Shown: one piece after another, positions 1 through 8,902 of the stretch
How the letters are laid out: every line of letters starts with the position of its first letter
Position numbering within the stretch: the stretch's first letter is position 1
Assembly (NCBI RefSeq): GCF_006175995.1
Contig: NZ_VDMB01000009.1
Coordinates: forward strand, 1-64,000
Length of the DNA: 64,000 bases
Reading direction: 5' to 3'
Source: Desulfobotulus mexicanus
GTDB lineage: Bacteria; Desulfobacterota; Desulfobacteria; Desulfobacterales; ASO4-4
Notes under the pieces: generated by a model
Database searches by the model: none
The model's input: only the letters and a program-made list of their open reading frames with translations
What the model was told of the DNA's origin: nothing
Position numbers and translations under genes: made by a program

Positions 1-258
1 GAGGTTATGCCGTCAAAAATATCTTCTGTGCCAGCTGATTTGAAAGTTTTGATCATGGAATGTCGTAACCGTTCGACAAATATTTTTTTCTTTTGAAGTG
101 ATTTAATACATTATTTCATGATGTTGATTAACTAACATAATTAAGATAATGGGAGGCATTATATCTGTCAAATATTTTATGGTCAAGAGCAGCATTACAG
201 AGTGGTTTTTTGTGGCTGAGTGAAGATGTGAAAGGTAGCAAAAAGAATGATACCACCA

Positions 259-1302
259 TCAGGCCGCATCAAAAAACACTTCAGAACCGGCACCACGCAT
301 ACAACGCAGGCCTCTGAGTTTGCAGTGCATTCTTAAAACTTCCGGATCTCCAACGGCGGTGCCGAACTGCTCTAAAAGAGTATTCATGGAAGATACAAAA
401 ACGGCAGCATCCAGGCCTAAGCGTTTGAGAAGGGGAGGGACCTTCCGGCTAATACTTCCCCGCTTTTTGCGCTTAAGCTGTCTTCCTGTCCAGTCCACAA
501 GCTCTGCATATTCATGGAAACCGAAGGGAATGGCAAAGGCCATATCCGTAAGATCATCAAAGGGGGCAAGGGAAGCTCTCGGTTTTTCCAGCTGAGTATC
601 CGGGGATGCATCCGGTGGCGTGACGGAAGGCTGAGAAGAAAAGGTATCCGCATCCTTTGCCTTAAGGGCATCCAGCCTTTCTTTGATGGACGTAAAATCT
701 GAGGTCTCAGGGGTTTCGGCCATACCCGCACGAACAGGGTTGAGATCCACATAGGCCATGGCTGCCAGAATGGCCTTTTCATCGAGAAGGGCCTGACTTT
801 TGAAACGTCCCTCCCAGAATCTGCCGGAAATCCCTTCTTCCTGATTGGCTTTTCTTGCAATGGATTCATTGAGCATCCGCATGAACCATGAAATATCATA
901 AAGGCGGTTTCGGTAGAGGCCTGCCAGCTCATTGAGCCTGAGCTGATCCGATGCGCTCAGGTCTTCGGTTTCTGAGAGGTAACGTCTCACCACATCCGGC
1001 CCCTTGAAAAGCTGTGTCCAGCGGGTGAAAACTTCACGATCCGACCAGGCAAGGGCACGATCCTCATCCACACGCAGCACGATGTGGTAGTGGTTGCTCA
1101 TGACCGCATAGGCCGCCACATCAATGGAAAAGATGGCGGAAAGCTCCATGATGCGCTCTGCAATCCAGCCCCGGCGGTGGTCAAAGTCCATGCTGGACTG
1201 TTTGTCCTTGCCACAGAGAAAAGCCCTGCGGACACAGCGGCAGACGCAATGATACCAAGGGGTGCTTTCAAGGCTGATGAGGGTGGATCGGGGGTAGGTC
1301 AT
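259..1302 (-). CDS. REP-associated tyrosine transposase (RAYT, Y1 HUH family)
   Basis: A 347-residue protein of the TnpA_REP/IS200-like Y1 transposase family, single-strand nucleases thought to act on REP hairpins. The HUH-type pair is visible as H71-Y-H73 in SNHYHIVL, and the likely nucleophile Tyr184 lies in AYVDLNPVRAG, a segment typical of the family. The C-terminal third (after about residue 210) is a low-similarity extension. The start is supported by an AGGAGGG ribosome site just upstream. No IS200-type ends or tnpB partner are seen, as expected for domesticated RAYT genes. REP-like hairpins headed by GTAG occur elsewhere in the window and are candidate substrates; that link is inferred. 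Confidence 0.88.
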   Translation of the reverse strand: MTYPRSTLISLESTPWYHCVCRCVRRAFLCGKDKQSSMDFDHRRGWIAERIMELSAIFSIDVAAYAVMSNHYHIVLRVDEDRALAWSDREVFTRWTQLFKGPDVVRRYLSETEDLSASDQLRLNELAGLYRNRLYDISWFMRMLNESIARKANQEEGISGRFWEGRFKSQALLDEKAILAAMAYVDLNPVRAGMAETPETSDFTSIKERLDALKAKDADTFSSQPSVTPPDASPDTQLEKPRASLAPFDDLTDMAFAIPFGFHEYAELVDWTGRQLKRKKRGSISRKVPPLLKRLGLDAAVFVSSMNTLLEQFGTAVGDPEVLRMHCKLRGLRCMRGAGSEVFFDAA

Positions 1303-1377
1303 GGTGGCCCTCCTGTGGGAATAGGAACTTGTTTTTAAAGGTAAAGATAGAGGGTTTTGGAATGTGGGTCAAGGACG

Positions 1378-1502
1378 AAGTGGGTGTCCTGTGGTTGTGA
1401 GAACGAAGTGGGTGTCCTGTGGTTGCTTCCTGTGGTTGCTGTGGTTGCTTCCTGTGGTTGCTGTGGTTGCTTCCTGTGGTTGCTTGGGTGTCCTGTGGTT
1501 CA
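1378..1502. repeat. Degenerate short tandem repeat (CCTGTGGTTG core)
   Basis: The decamer CCTGTGGTTG recurs throughout this stretch, partly organised as a 22-bp unit (cttcctgtggttgctgtggttg) repeated about two and a half times, preceded by two copies of a longer unit containing gaagtgggtgtcctgtgg. It sits between the transposase and the endonuclease gene and ends exactly at the endonuclease stop codon. No coding role is seen. Confidence 0.8.
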
Positions 1503-2162
1503 TCAATAGTAACAGTCTCTTATTTGGTAATAAGAGTATTCCTTTTCTATATAAGGATAGTTAGGCATAAATAATGCAATACAATCACAACACACAAGCA
1601 TTGTGTCTATTTTACCATTGGCTCCTTGGCTAAAGACAAAGAATGCAGGATGCGACCGATAAGGCCCGCAATGATCGCAGTAATCTTCACCAGGTCTAAA
1701 AAGAGTATTAAAAAAAGGCATTGAAGAAACAGGAAAAAATTGATGGAGCAATGGATAACATTTCACATTAGTGAGAAGCAAATTAGATATCTGAAAACCA
1801 TTATATATTTCTAAGCCTGCACCACTATTTTTTGCAACTTCAGAAAGGGATTGTTGCAAGGATTCTGTGATCGATGATGAATAGAAAAACATAAAACCAT
1901 GGCACCTAAACTCAGTTAGTTTTCTCGCATCGGCCCCATCTTTTCCTTGGCCAACAGATCCAGTGTAATGTTTACAGCTGACCAGCCATCTATAACCGTT
2001 ATCGAAATTGCCTACAGACTCTTCTACTATGATATCAGCACCTCTATCTTGACCAATACCTGGCCCCTTTAAAATTTTATAACCTAACAGGGACAATAGA
2101 GAGCAAATCAAATTCTCGAACGATTGACCATCTTTATCTTTGATTTCACTAAAGTCTAACAT
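1503..2162 (-). CDS. Mrr-like restriction endonuclease with C-terminal zinc-binding cysteines
   Basis: A 219-residue protein. Its N-terminal half matches the Mrr-type PD-(D/E)XK fold: Glu16 in SFENLICSLL, Asp43 in GQDRGADI, and Lys64 in WLVSCKHY form the expected E...D...xxK centre. Such nucleases usually cut modified or foreign DNA. The C-terminal third holds a CDHC pair and a later CCDC cluster that could bind zinc. No methyltransferase partner is present, consistent with a type IV-like or orphan enzyme. The start has a GAGGT ribosome site. The gene stands alone next to a RAYT gene and a tandem repeat, an accessory setting. Substrate unknown. Confidence 0.68.
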   Translation of the reverse strand: MLDFSEIKDKDGQSFENLICSLLSLLGYKILKGPGIGQDRGADIIVEESVGNFDNGYRWLVSCKHYTGSVGQGKDGADARKLTEFRCHGFMFFYSSSITESLQQSLSEVAKNSGAGLEIYNGFQISNLLLTNVKCYPLLHQFFPVSSMPFFNTLFRPGEDYCDHCGPYRSHPAFFVFSQGANGKIDTMLVCCDCIALFMPNYPYIEKEYSYYQIRDCYY

Positions 2163-2346
2163 CGGACCTCAAATGTAAAGAAAGCGGGTATAGTGATTAA
2201 GTTCTAACCGTCCAATACCGTAAAATTTTCCACTTATTCTGATATTAAAGGCCAAAATACCGTCCCTATCATTTTCAAGCTGCAAGTTTCCATGGTCAGA
2301 CTTTCTCTTCCCATCCCCACAGCCAAAACGATCTTTCCCCTTTATC

Positions 2347-3390
2347 CTACCCCTCCACCCATGACAAGCTTTTATTTCTTATCCCCTCATCTTCTCCCAT
2401 CAAAGACGCTCTCCCCCCATGCTTCCCCGTCATAAACCGCACAGGGGCCAGCCCGTGAATCTCCGGTTCCATGGGTTGAAAGCTTAAGGGATCACGGAGC
2501 TGGCCGTGGCAGTGGATGCCGGATTCGTGGGTAAAGACCCGGTTACCCGTCACGGGCTTGTCCGGCGGAAGCGGGCAGCCCGTAAGCCCTGCCACATGAC
2601 GGGAGAGGGGCCGCAGGGCTTTCGTGTTCACGCCATGGGGGATTTTTTTGAGGGTCAGGGCCATGACCAGCTCCTCAAGCCTTGCGTTTCCTGCCCGCTC
2701 GCCAAGGCCGTTCACCGTGAGGGACACGGCTTTGGCTCCGCTTTCAAGGGCGGTCAGGGCGTTGGCTGTGGCCATGCCGAGATCGTTGTGGCCGTGGAAT
2801 TCCAGATCAAAGGGCGATTTTTTCATTAGTTTTTCGATAAGTCGGGATATTTCGAGGGGGCTTGCCACGCCCACGGTGTCGGAAATGCGGATGCGGCGGA
2901 TGGGAAAACCTTTCAACATTTTAAGAAGATCCAGCATGTCTTCTACAGGGGTGCGGGTGGCATCCTGAAAGCCGAGGCTCACCCCGTCAAAGCGGCTGAG
3001 GGCAAGGGGCAGAAGGGTTTCAAGGCGGGTTTTAAGGATGGCCCTATCCCAGCCCAGCACCCGGAGCTGACGGGTGGAGACGGGAAAGGCCATGTGAATC
3101 CGCTTCATGCCGCAGGCTTCGGCGGCTTCCAGATCCTTTTCATGGAGTCGGCACCAGCCAAAGATGCGTTCCTTTGGAAGATGTTTTGCGATGTGGCGGA
3201 GATACCGGGCTTCTTCGTCTCCCATGACGGGAATGCCCGCCTCGATCTCATCCACCCCCGCATCCAGCAGCATGGATGCAAGGTGGATCTTTTCCGCCAT
3301 GGAAAAGGCCAGCCCCGGTGTCTGCTCGCCGTCCCTTAAGGTGGTGTCGATGATGAGGGGGCGGAAAAGGGCAGGGCGGTCTTGTTCCAT
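2347..3390 (-). CDS. nifV: Homocitrate synthase NifV
   Basis: 347 residues, normal length for the family. It condenses acetyl-CoA with 2-oxoglutarate to give homocitrate, the organic ligand of FeMo-cofactor. The HMGL/LeuA-type motif DTTLRDGEQTPG lies near residue 15, and the metal-binding HGHND segment sits near residue 200. NifV is preferred over LeuA or a lysine-pathway homocitrate synthase because of the short length without a LeuA regulatory domain and the position as last gene of the nif cluster. The start has an AAAGGATGAG ribosome site. The gene follows the GNAT gene after about 57 bp on the same strand. Confidence 0.93.
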   Translation of the reverse strand: MEQDRPALFRPLIIDTTLRDGEQTPGLAFSMAEKIHLASMLLDAGVDEIEAGIPVMGDEEARYLRHIAKHLPKERIFGWCRLHEKDLEAAEACGMKRIHMAFPVSTRQLRVLGWDRAILKTRLETLLPLALSRFDGVSLGFQDATRTPVEDMLDLLKMLKGFPIRRIRISDTVGVASPLEISRLIEKLMKKSPFDLEFHGHNDLGMATANALTALESGAKAVSLTVNGLGERAGNARLEELVMALTLKKIPHGVNTKALRPLSRHVAGLTGCPLPPDKPVTGNRVFTHESGIHCHGQLRDPLSFQPMEPEIHGLAPVRFMTGKHGGRASLMGEDEGIRNKSLSWVEG

Positions 3391-3447
3391 GGGCTCATCC
3401 TTTCAAAAAGAACTCCCGTTTCAGGCCTTAAGGCAGTGCCTGTCGGG

Positions 3448-3924
3448 TCAGCTCTGCTTCATCGGAATGGGATGGCGCAGGGCCACAAGCTGGGTGGCCT
3501 GCCATCCCGTATGGTGATAAAAAACAAGGGCCTGGGTGTTGCTGCGATCGGCAAGGAGCTGGATGCGGGTCATGCCCTGATCCCGGCACCAGCGGACGGC
3601 CTCCTGAATCAGCGCCGTGCCGATGCCCCGGCCCCGGAGCCCCTTCTTTACCACCAGATCCTCCAGAAGCCCCACCTCTCCGCCTTCTGCGGTGGAGATG
3701 AGACATTGTACCGTTACCATGCCGATGACCCGGTTTTCCTGTCTGGCCGTGAGCACAAGAGCTTTTTTTTCACGGATCAGGGCGGAAAGGCCTGCGGCCT
3801 GCTTTGCGGCATCGGGAGTAAAATCCGCTTCCAGGGTAAAGAGACCCGCCAGCAGCTCCACCATGGCGGGGATGTCCGCATCAAGGGCTTTTTCAATGCA
3901 GAAGGCGGGCCTTTTGGATGTCAT
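3448..3924 (-). CDS. GNAT-family N-acetyltransferase in the nif cluster
   Basis: 158 residues with a complete GNAT core: the acetyl-CoA pyrophosphate-binding loop GLRGRGIGTALI is near residues 92-103, followed by an ALVFYHHTGW segment typical of the C-terminal half. Start at ATG 3924 is chosen because it overlaps the ferredoxin stop by 4 bp (ATGA), giving translational coupling; the longer open frame runs antisense to nothing useful and simply overlaps the ferredoxin gene. The substrate is unknown. Its place between a ferredoxin and nifV suggests a role during diazotrophic growth, for example protein acetylation or a small metabolite, but this is inference only. Confidence 0.82.
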   Translation of the reverse strand: MTSKRPAFCIEKALDADIPAMVELLAGLFTLEADFTPDAAKQAAGLSALIREKKALVLTARQENRVIGMVTVQCLISTAEGGEVGLLEDLVVKKGLRGRGIGTALIQEAVRWCRDQGMTRIQLLADRSNTQALVFYHHTGWQATQLVALRHPIPMKQS

Positions 3925-4235
3925 GGGGCCTGTCCAAGTGCAAGTTCCTGACAGATGGCCCCTTCCTCCATGGCATCGAGAATGGCGTCCACTGAAGATT
4001 CTGACTCCACGCCGCCGTACCAGACATTCTGGGGATAGACCACCAATACCGGGCCTTTTTCGCATTGCTTGAGGCAGCCAGTGCTGACCACCTGGGCATC
4101 CAGACCCCGGTCGAGGATTTCTTCTTCTATATAAGGTAAGAGGCTGGCAGCGCCCTTTTTGTGGCAGACACCCTGGGGGTCGCCGGAAACGCGGAAGCTG
4201 GCGCATACAAGGATGGTGTGCTGGGGAAGGGCCAT
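3921..4235 (-). CDS. Thioredoxin-like [2Fe-2S] ferredoxin, nif-associated
   Basis: 104 residues. Cysteines 11, 24, 54 and 58 give the pattern C-x12-C-x29-C-x3-C of the thioredoxin-fold [2Fe-2S] ferredoxins (the Shethna/Aquifex Fd4 type and the NuoE-like group). In Azotobacter a relative protects nitrogenase by forming a complex; in an anaerobe an electron-transfer or cofactor-assembly role is equally possible. It is about 240 bp downstream of nifB and overlaps the next gene by 4 bp, so it belongs to the nifB-nifV unit. Confidence 0.83.
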   Translation of the reverse strand: MALPQHTILVCASFRVSGDPQGVCHKKGAASLLPYIEEEILDRGLDAQVVSTGCLKQCEKGPVLVVYPQNVWYGGVESESSVDAILDAMEEGAICQELALGQAP

Positions 4236-4379
4236 GGGAGTTCTCCTTTGAAGTTTGTTTGAAAAAAGTGGATTTTTAGCAACTGTTACGCATGTTTGAC
4301 TTCAAGTCTTTATCGCTTAAATGCTTCTGCATTGAATCATGGTATGGGGTGATCCAGAGTCCTTTTGCCCTCACCCCCT

Positions 4380-4424
4380 CGCTTCGAGAGCCTCAGCGAC
4401 CGGCTTCGAGAGCCTCAGCGACCG
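4380..4424. repeat. Two tandem 22-bp repeats (ggcttcgagagcctcagcgacc)
   Basis: Two perfect tandem copies of a 22-bp unit whose core GGCTTCGAGAGCC can pair with itself. They lie in the 241-bp spacer between nifB and the ferredoxin gene. Related copies occur at 12828-12915, 32125-32157, 40561-40806 and 57498-57588. Confidence 0.85.
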
Positions 4425-4442
4425 AGCAGAGAGAGGGGAGAA

Positions 4443-4468
4443 GAGCAGGCACAGGGGCCTGCCCCTGC
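4443..4468 (-). repeat. Degenerate REP-like hairpin
   Basis: On the minus strand this reads GCAG, then GGGCAGGC, a 6-nt loop, and GCCTGCTC. It matches the GTAG-headed REP hairpins at 13852 and 49086 with one change in the head and one in the stem. Confidence 0.6.
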
Positions 4469-4476
4469 AAATCCAT

Positions 4477-5778
4477 TCATGCCCCGCATACCCCAGCGCC
4501 AGCGCCGGAACAGGCCTTGATGCTGCGGGTTTTCAGATGCATCAGAGATGCTCCGGAAAAGGCGGGGGTCAGGGCGGTTTCAATGAGTCCCTCCACTTCG
4601 GCCACATCCACGCCGGACTGGAGCAGCACGGTTTTTGGGCGCTCCCCAATGCCATTCACAAGGAGCATACGGCAGTCGGAAAGAAGGGCGGCCATATCTT
4701 CCCACCGGGATTCGCCTCCGCCTTTGGGCGGTGTGGAGCGGGTATCCACCAGTTCAAAGTCTCCGTCCTTTTCCCGGAAGATCAGAAGGGTATCCGCCTC
4801 GCCAAGGTGCTGATTCACGAGAATCCCTTCTCTGCTCCCCACGGCGATGAAAGGCCGCTTGGGGCTGAGGATGCGGCAGGAATCTTCATCTGCTGGCCTG
4901 TAATTGTCCGGCATTTTGGGCATGGCCTCGCAGGCTTTAAGCTTGGCCATGAGGCTGGGACTTTCCTGTTCCCCAAGGCAGCCCACGGCATCGGCCCGGC
5001 AGCGGGTGCAGTGGGTCATCTGGGGGAGATGAATGGCCGATGCTGCCCGGACTCTTTGCACAAGATCTTTTCCCGGCTCCTCCATATGGCCAAAGGCCGA
5101 GCCGGGGTTGGGGTAGTAGGGAATGCAGTTGAAAATGTCCGCGCCAAGGGAAGCTGCGGTGCGGGCCACTTCGGGAATGTGGTCTTCGTTTATGCCGGGA
5201 ATGAGGATGCTGTTCACTTTTACGGCAATGCCATGGGCTTTGAGTTGAATCAGGGCTTCGCTTTGTTTTTCAAGGAGAATCTCGGAGCCTTCCATGGCCT
5301 GACGTACCCGTTTACCGTGGCGTACCCAGGCATAGATGCGGCTTGCGATCTCAGGATCTACGGCGTTCATGGTCAGGGTCACATGGCTGACCTTGAGATT
5401 TGCCAGCTCTTTGATGTAAGGCCCGATGCCAAGGCCGTTGGTGGCAAGGCAGAGCAGGATGTCCGGATACTGCTGGCGTACAAGGCGCAGGGTTTCCATG
5501 GTTTCATCGGCATTGGCAAAGGGATCGCCGGGGCCTGCGATGCCCACCACGGAGATGTTCTTTTTTTCCGCGAACACATGGTCGAGATAGACCAGCGCCT
5601 GATAGGGTGAGAGGATGCCGCTTGCCACTCCGGGACGGCTTTCGTTGACGCAGTCGAATTTGCGGTCGCAGAAACGGCACTGGATGTTGCACCGGGGAGC
5701 CACGGGCAGATGCACCCGTCCATGGGTTTTACGTGCGGCCTTGTTGAAGCAGGGATGGTTATCAAAGATGGATGACAT
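4477..5778 (-). CDS. nifB: Nitrogenase cofactor biosynthesis protein NifB
   Basis: 433 residues. A radical-SAM enzyme that converts [4Fe-4S] units into NifB-co, the 8Fe-9S-carbide core of FeMo-cofactor. The SAM-cluster motif CNIQCRFC gives Cys30, Cys34 and Cys37; further cysteines (Cys43, and CTRC-x-6-C in the 270s region) fit NifB cluster ligands. From about residue 305 to 425 there is a NifX/NafY-like domain, so this is the fused NifB architecture. The start has a strong AAGGAGG site. It follows nifN with a 43-bp gap and is probably co-transcribed with it. Confidence 0.96.
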   Translation of the reverse strand: MSSIFDNHPCFNKAARKTHGRVHLPVAPRCNIQCRFCDRKFDCVNESRPGVASGILSPYQALVYLDHVFAEKKNISVVGIAGPGDPFANADETMETLRLVRQQYPDILLCLATNGLGIGPYIKELANLKVSHVTLTMNAVDPEIASRIYAWVRHGKRVRQAMEGSEILLEKQSEALIQLKAHGIAVKVNSILIPGINEDHIPEVARTAASLGADIFNCIPYYPNPGSAFGHMEEPGKDLVQRVRAASAIHLPQMTHCTRCRADAVGCLGEQESPSLMAKLKACEAMPKMPDNYRPADEDSCRILSPKRPFIAVGSREGILVNQHLGEADTLLIFREKDGDFELVDTRSTPPKGGGESRWEDMAALLSDCRMLLVNGIGERPKTVLLQSGVDVAEVEGLIETALTPAFSGASLMHLKTRSIKACSGAGAGVCGA

Positions 5779-5821
5779 GGGAGCCTCCTTGAAAATTTTG
5801 AGTAAAATATAGGGTCAGGTT

Positions 5822-7198
5822 TTAGAGATAGGAAAACCCCACCCCCGTTGCCTCCTGTCGCACTTCGAGAATGCCGTTGCAGATGCGCTCAAAAAGTTCC
5901 CGTGCGCCGCCATAACCCAGTATGCGGATGGAGGGGCCGCCCACACGGTCGTGAATGGGAAAACCCACTCGGATAAGCGGCGTTTTTGTTTTTCTCGCCA
6001 TGGCGTAGCCCTTGCTGGAACCCATGAAAAAGTCCGGCGGATTTTCTTCGGCAAGCTTTTCCAGGGTGGCGTAATCGGCACCTTCCACCACCTGCATTCC
6101 TTCCTGTTCCTCTTTGGAAAGAAGGCTTTCCAGCGCTTTTTTCAGATGACCGGAGCGGCTTCCGGATGCGGCCACAAGGGTTTTCACGCCGATTTCCGCA
6201 AGAAAGGGCACAAGGGCTGCCACCAGATCCTCATCCCCAAAGACCATGGCCTTGAGACCGGAGAGAATTTTATGGCTGTCCACATAGGCATCAATGAGCC
6301 GGGAGCGTTCTTCCAGCAGCATTTTGGGAATGGCCTGCCCGCTGAGATCCTGAAGAAGGGCAAGGAAGCGGTCCGTGGCCCGGATGCCCACGGGAAGCCC
6401 CTGAAAATGCGGCGTAAGGCCGGATTTTCTGCCAAGGATTTTTAAGGGCGAGATCTCCCGCAAGGCGGATGCGGCCCCCAGATGCAGGCCCGCTTTCGCC
6501 TCGATCATGTTCTGCAAACTCTCTAGCGATACACCGCCACGGGGCAGGGTCTCGTATTCCTCCCACTTGCCGCCATCCAGGGTCTCTGAACTGTCCGGCA
6601 CAAGGCAGGGAAAAAGGCCCATGAGACCCACAAGATCCTTGATATGGCGCTGATCCGCAGGGGAGAGTGCTGCGGTGAAAAGGGGCAGAAGATCATTTCT
6701 TTTTCCGGCCATGTCCGAAGGGCCTTCCGGAAGAAGCTGATCCACGAGGGCGGAAAGGCTTTTCCAGTAGCCTTCCTCATGACTGCCGCTGTAACTGGGG
6801 GTGGAGGCAAAGATGAGGGGCGGATAATCCGGGTTGGCTTTCCGGATTTCCTTCAGCATCATGGGCACATCGTCGCCAATGGTTTCCGAAAGGCAGGTGG
6901 AGGCAATGCCAATGATTTTGGGTTTGTACTGGCGCAGGATATTGTCGATGGCCATGCGCAGGTTGGCCCCGCCGCCGAAGATGGCCGTGTCTTCATGAAA
7001 ATTGGAGGAGGCGATGTCCACGGGTTCTTTGAAATGGCTGATCATGTAGCGCCGGATGTAGGTGGCGCAGCCCTGGGAACCGTGGAGCAGGGGAACGCAG
7101 CCTTCCACACCCTTGAAGGCCAGGGCCGCCCCAAGGGGGGCGCAGAGGCTGCATGCGTTTTCCGTGACGGGTTTCATGATTTCTTCGGAATTGAACAT
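5822..7198 (-). CDS. nifN: Nitrogenase molybdenum-iron cofactor scaffold protein NifN
   Basis: 458 residues of the nitrogenase component 1 superfamily. NifN pairs with NifE to form the scaffold on which FeMo-cofactor matures. The N-terminal segment with ACSLCAPLGAA and LLHGSQGCATYIRRY resembles NifK, but it is placed after nifE and before nifB and is not preceded by nifD, which identifies it as NifN. The start is preceded by GGAGG. Its promoter region (7199-7299) is shared with the divergent BFD-like gene. Confidence 0.93.
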   Translation of the reverse strand: MFNSEEIMKPVTENACSLCAPLGAALAFKGVEGCVPLLHGSQGCATYIRRYMISHFKEPVDIASSNFHEDTAIFGGGANLRMAIDNILRQYKPKIIGIASTCLSETIGDDVPMMLKEIRKANPDYPPLIFASTPSYSGSHEEGYWKSLSALVDQLLPEGPSDMAGKRNDLLPLFTAALSPADQRHIKDLVGLMGLFPCLVPDSSETLDGGKWEEYETLPRGGVSLESLQNMIEAKAGLHLGAASALREISPLKILGRKSGLTPHFQGLPVGIRATDRFLALLQDLSGQAIPKMLLEERSRLIDAYVDSHKILSGLKAMVFGDEDLVAALVPFLAEIGVKTLVAASGSRSGHLKKALESLLSKEEQEGMQVVEGADYATLEKLAEENPPDFFMGSSKGYAMARKTKTPLIRVGFPIHDRVGGPSIRILGYGGARELFERICNGILEVRQEATGVGFSYL

Positions 7199-7299
7199 GG
7201 TGCCTCCTTAAAATCCCTTTGTGTACCTGTGATATTTTTTGCTGTATCTTTCCTTTGTGCCTAAGGCGACAATGACTGCTTTGTAAGGAGAGTACAGAA

Positions 7300-7491
7300 A
7301 TGAATTTCCGGTTTTTTTCTAAGCCCGCGTTTAGTGATGAAGATCTGGTCTGCCACTGTTTTGCCTATACCCGAAGACAGATTGAAGAGGATTATGCCCT
7401 CCATGGACGATCCCTCATTTACGAAAAAATTCTCCGGGAAAAACAATCCGGCGGGTGCGACTGCGCCAGTAAAAATCCCTTAGGCCGGTGA
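7300..7491 (+). CDS. Small BFD-like [2Fe-2S]-binding protein
   Basis: 63 residues with Cys18-x-Cys20 and Cys53-x-Cys55, separated by a helix-rich segment with TRRQIEEDY; this resembles the bacterioferritin-associated ferredoxin (BFD) / CopZ N-terminal / NifU-middle-domain [2Fe-2S] fold. The ending GGCDCASKNPLGR is distinctive. The start is supported by AAGGAG about 9 nt upstream. It is the only plus-strand gene inside the nif cluster, divergent from nifN and convergent to nifE. A role in cluster supply or electron transfer is plausible but unproven. Confidence 0.75.
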   Translation: MNFRFFSKPAFSDEDLVCHCFAYTRRQIEEDYALHGRSLIYEKILREKQSGGCDCASKNPLGR

Positions 7492-7558
7492 TGCCTGCCG
7501 GACATCCGCCAGGTGGTGGAGAATTTTTCAGAAAAAAAGAAATCCTGATGCCCCTTTG

Positions 7559-8902
7559 TCAGCGGTCAAAAAACCGGAACACGGGACTGGTCACGGTGGC
7601 GTGTACCTCCCTTGCGAAGTTGACCATGCCCTCAAAGCCCGCCAGCGGGATTTTCCGTTCGTGGTTGTGGTCGCAGAAGCCAAGACCAAGCTTGAAGGCA
7701 ATGGGTCTTTCCTTCACACCACCGATGAAAAGATCCGCTCCCTTTTCCATGACGCAGGCGGAAAGCTCCAGAGGGTTGGCATCGTCCACAATGAGGGTGC
7801 CGGGTTTGCAGATCCGGGCAAGCTCCTCGTATTCGTCCCCGGCCCCCGTCTGGGTGCCTGCCATGACCACCTCCATGCCCAAAGCATCCAGCGCCCGGAT
7901 CAGGGAAAAGGCCTTAAAGGCCCCGCCCACATAGAGGGCGGCCTTTTTGCCCTGAAGATCCATTTTATAGCGCTGGATCTCCGGCAGGATGGCCCGGATT
8001 TCCTCCCGTACCAGATCCTTTGTGCGCTCCATGAGGTCCTTGTCCTCAAAAAAGGAAGCCACATCGTAAAGGGCTTTGGCCACATCCTCGATGCCGAAAT
8101 AGGATACCCGGATGAAGGGAATGCCAAAGGCCTTTTCCATGTCTTTGGCAAGGCCGGTCATGGAGCCGGAGCACTGCACCACATTGAGCTTTGCCTCCGG
8201 TGCCTTCATGATTTCCTCCACCCGGCTGTCTCCAGTCATGACGGAAATCACATCTATGCCTATGCGGCGGTAATATTCCTTGATGATCCAGGCTTCGCCG
8301 CCAATGTTGAATTCCCCAAGAATATTGATGGAAAGGGGGCGGGATGCGGGCAGAGCCTTTTGATCGAAGAGGGAGAAGAGGGCGGTGCAGGCGGCCTTGT
8401 ACCCGTCCTTTTTGGTGCCCTTGAAGCCTTCGGAATGCACGGGCCGGACGGGAATGCCCTTTTTTGCCTCCACCTTCCGGCAGACGGCCTCCACGTCGTC
8501 GCCAATGATGCCGATGATGCAGGTGCTGTACACAAAGGCGGCTTTGGGTGCGTATTTTTCAATGAGATGGATGAGGGCAGCCTCCAGTTTTTTTTCGCCT
8601 CCGAAGATGACGTCCTTTTCCTTAAGGTCAGTGGAAAAGCTTAAGCGGTGCAGCTCAGGCCCGGAAGAGAGGGCACCCCGGATGTCCCAGGTGTAGGCGG
8701 CGCAGCCTATGGGGCCGTGGACGAGATGCAGGGCATCGGCAATGGGGTAGAGCACCACCCTGGAGCCGCAGAAGACGCAGGCCCGCTGGCTGACGGAACC
8801 TGCAAGGCTTTTGGTGTCGCAGCTCATGGTGCAGGGAGCCTCACCCGTTTTATGGATGGCGTTTTTTCTCTGTCCCAGTATGGAAAAACCTTGGTTCGGC
8901 AT
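7559..8902 (-). CDS. nifE: Nitrogenase molybdenum-iron cofactor scaffold protein NifE
   Basis: 447 residues, a NifD paralogue that forms the NifEN scaffold. The segment ACVFCGSRVVLYPIADALHLVHGPIGCAAYTWD carries the cluster-ligand cysteines, and STCIIGIIGDDVEAVC the third region. Start ATG 8902 has a GGGGG-type ribosome site; an in-frame ATG at 8953 has none. Its C-terminal end converges on the BFD-like gene. The 684-bp region upstream, before nifK, is a patchwork of repeats and may carry a separate promoter. Confidence 0.94.
   Translation of the reverse strand: MPNQGFSILGQRKNAIHKTGEAPCTMSCDTKSLAGSVSQRACVFCGSRVVLYPIADALHLVHGPIGCAAYTWDIRGALSSGPELHRLSFSTDLKEKDVIFGGEKKLEAALIHLIEKYAPKAAFVYSTCIIGIIGDDVEAVCRKVEAKKGIPVRPVHSEGFKGTKKDGYKAACTALFSLFDQKALPASRPLSINILGEFNIGGEAWIIKEYYRRIGIDVISVMTGDSRVEEIMKAPEAKLNVVQCSGSMTGLAKDMEKAFGIPFIRVSYFGIEDVAKALYDVASFFEDKDLMERTKDLVREEIRAILPEIQRYKMDLQGKKAALYVGGAFKAFSLIRALDALGMEVVMAGTQTGAGDEYEELARICKPGTLIVDDANPLELSACVMEKGADLFIGGVKERPIAFKLGLGFCDHNHERKIPLAGFEGMVNFAREVHATVTSPVFRFFDR

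Noticed and set aside
1378-1502. Possible CRISPR array
   Set aside because: The repeats are direct, short and contiguous with no unique spacers of constant length; no cas genes are present in the window.
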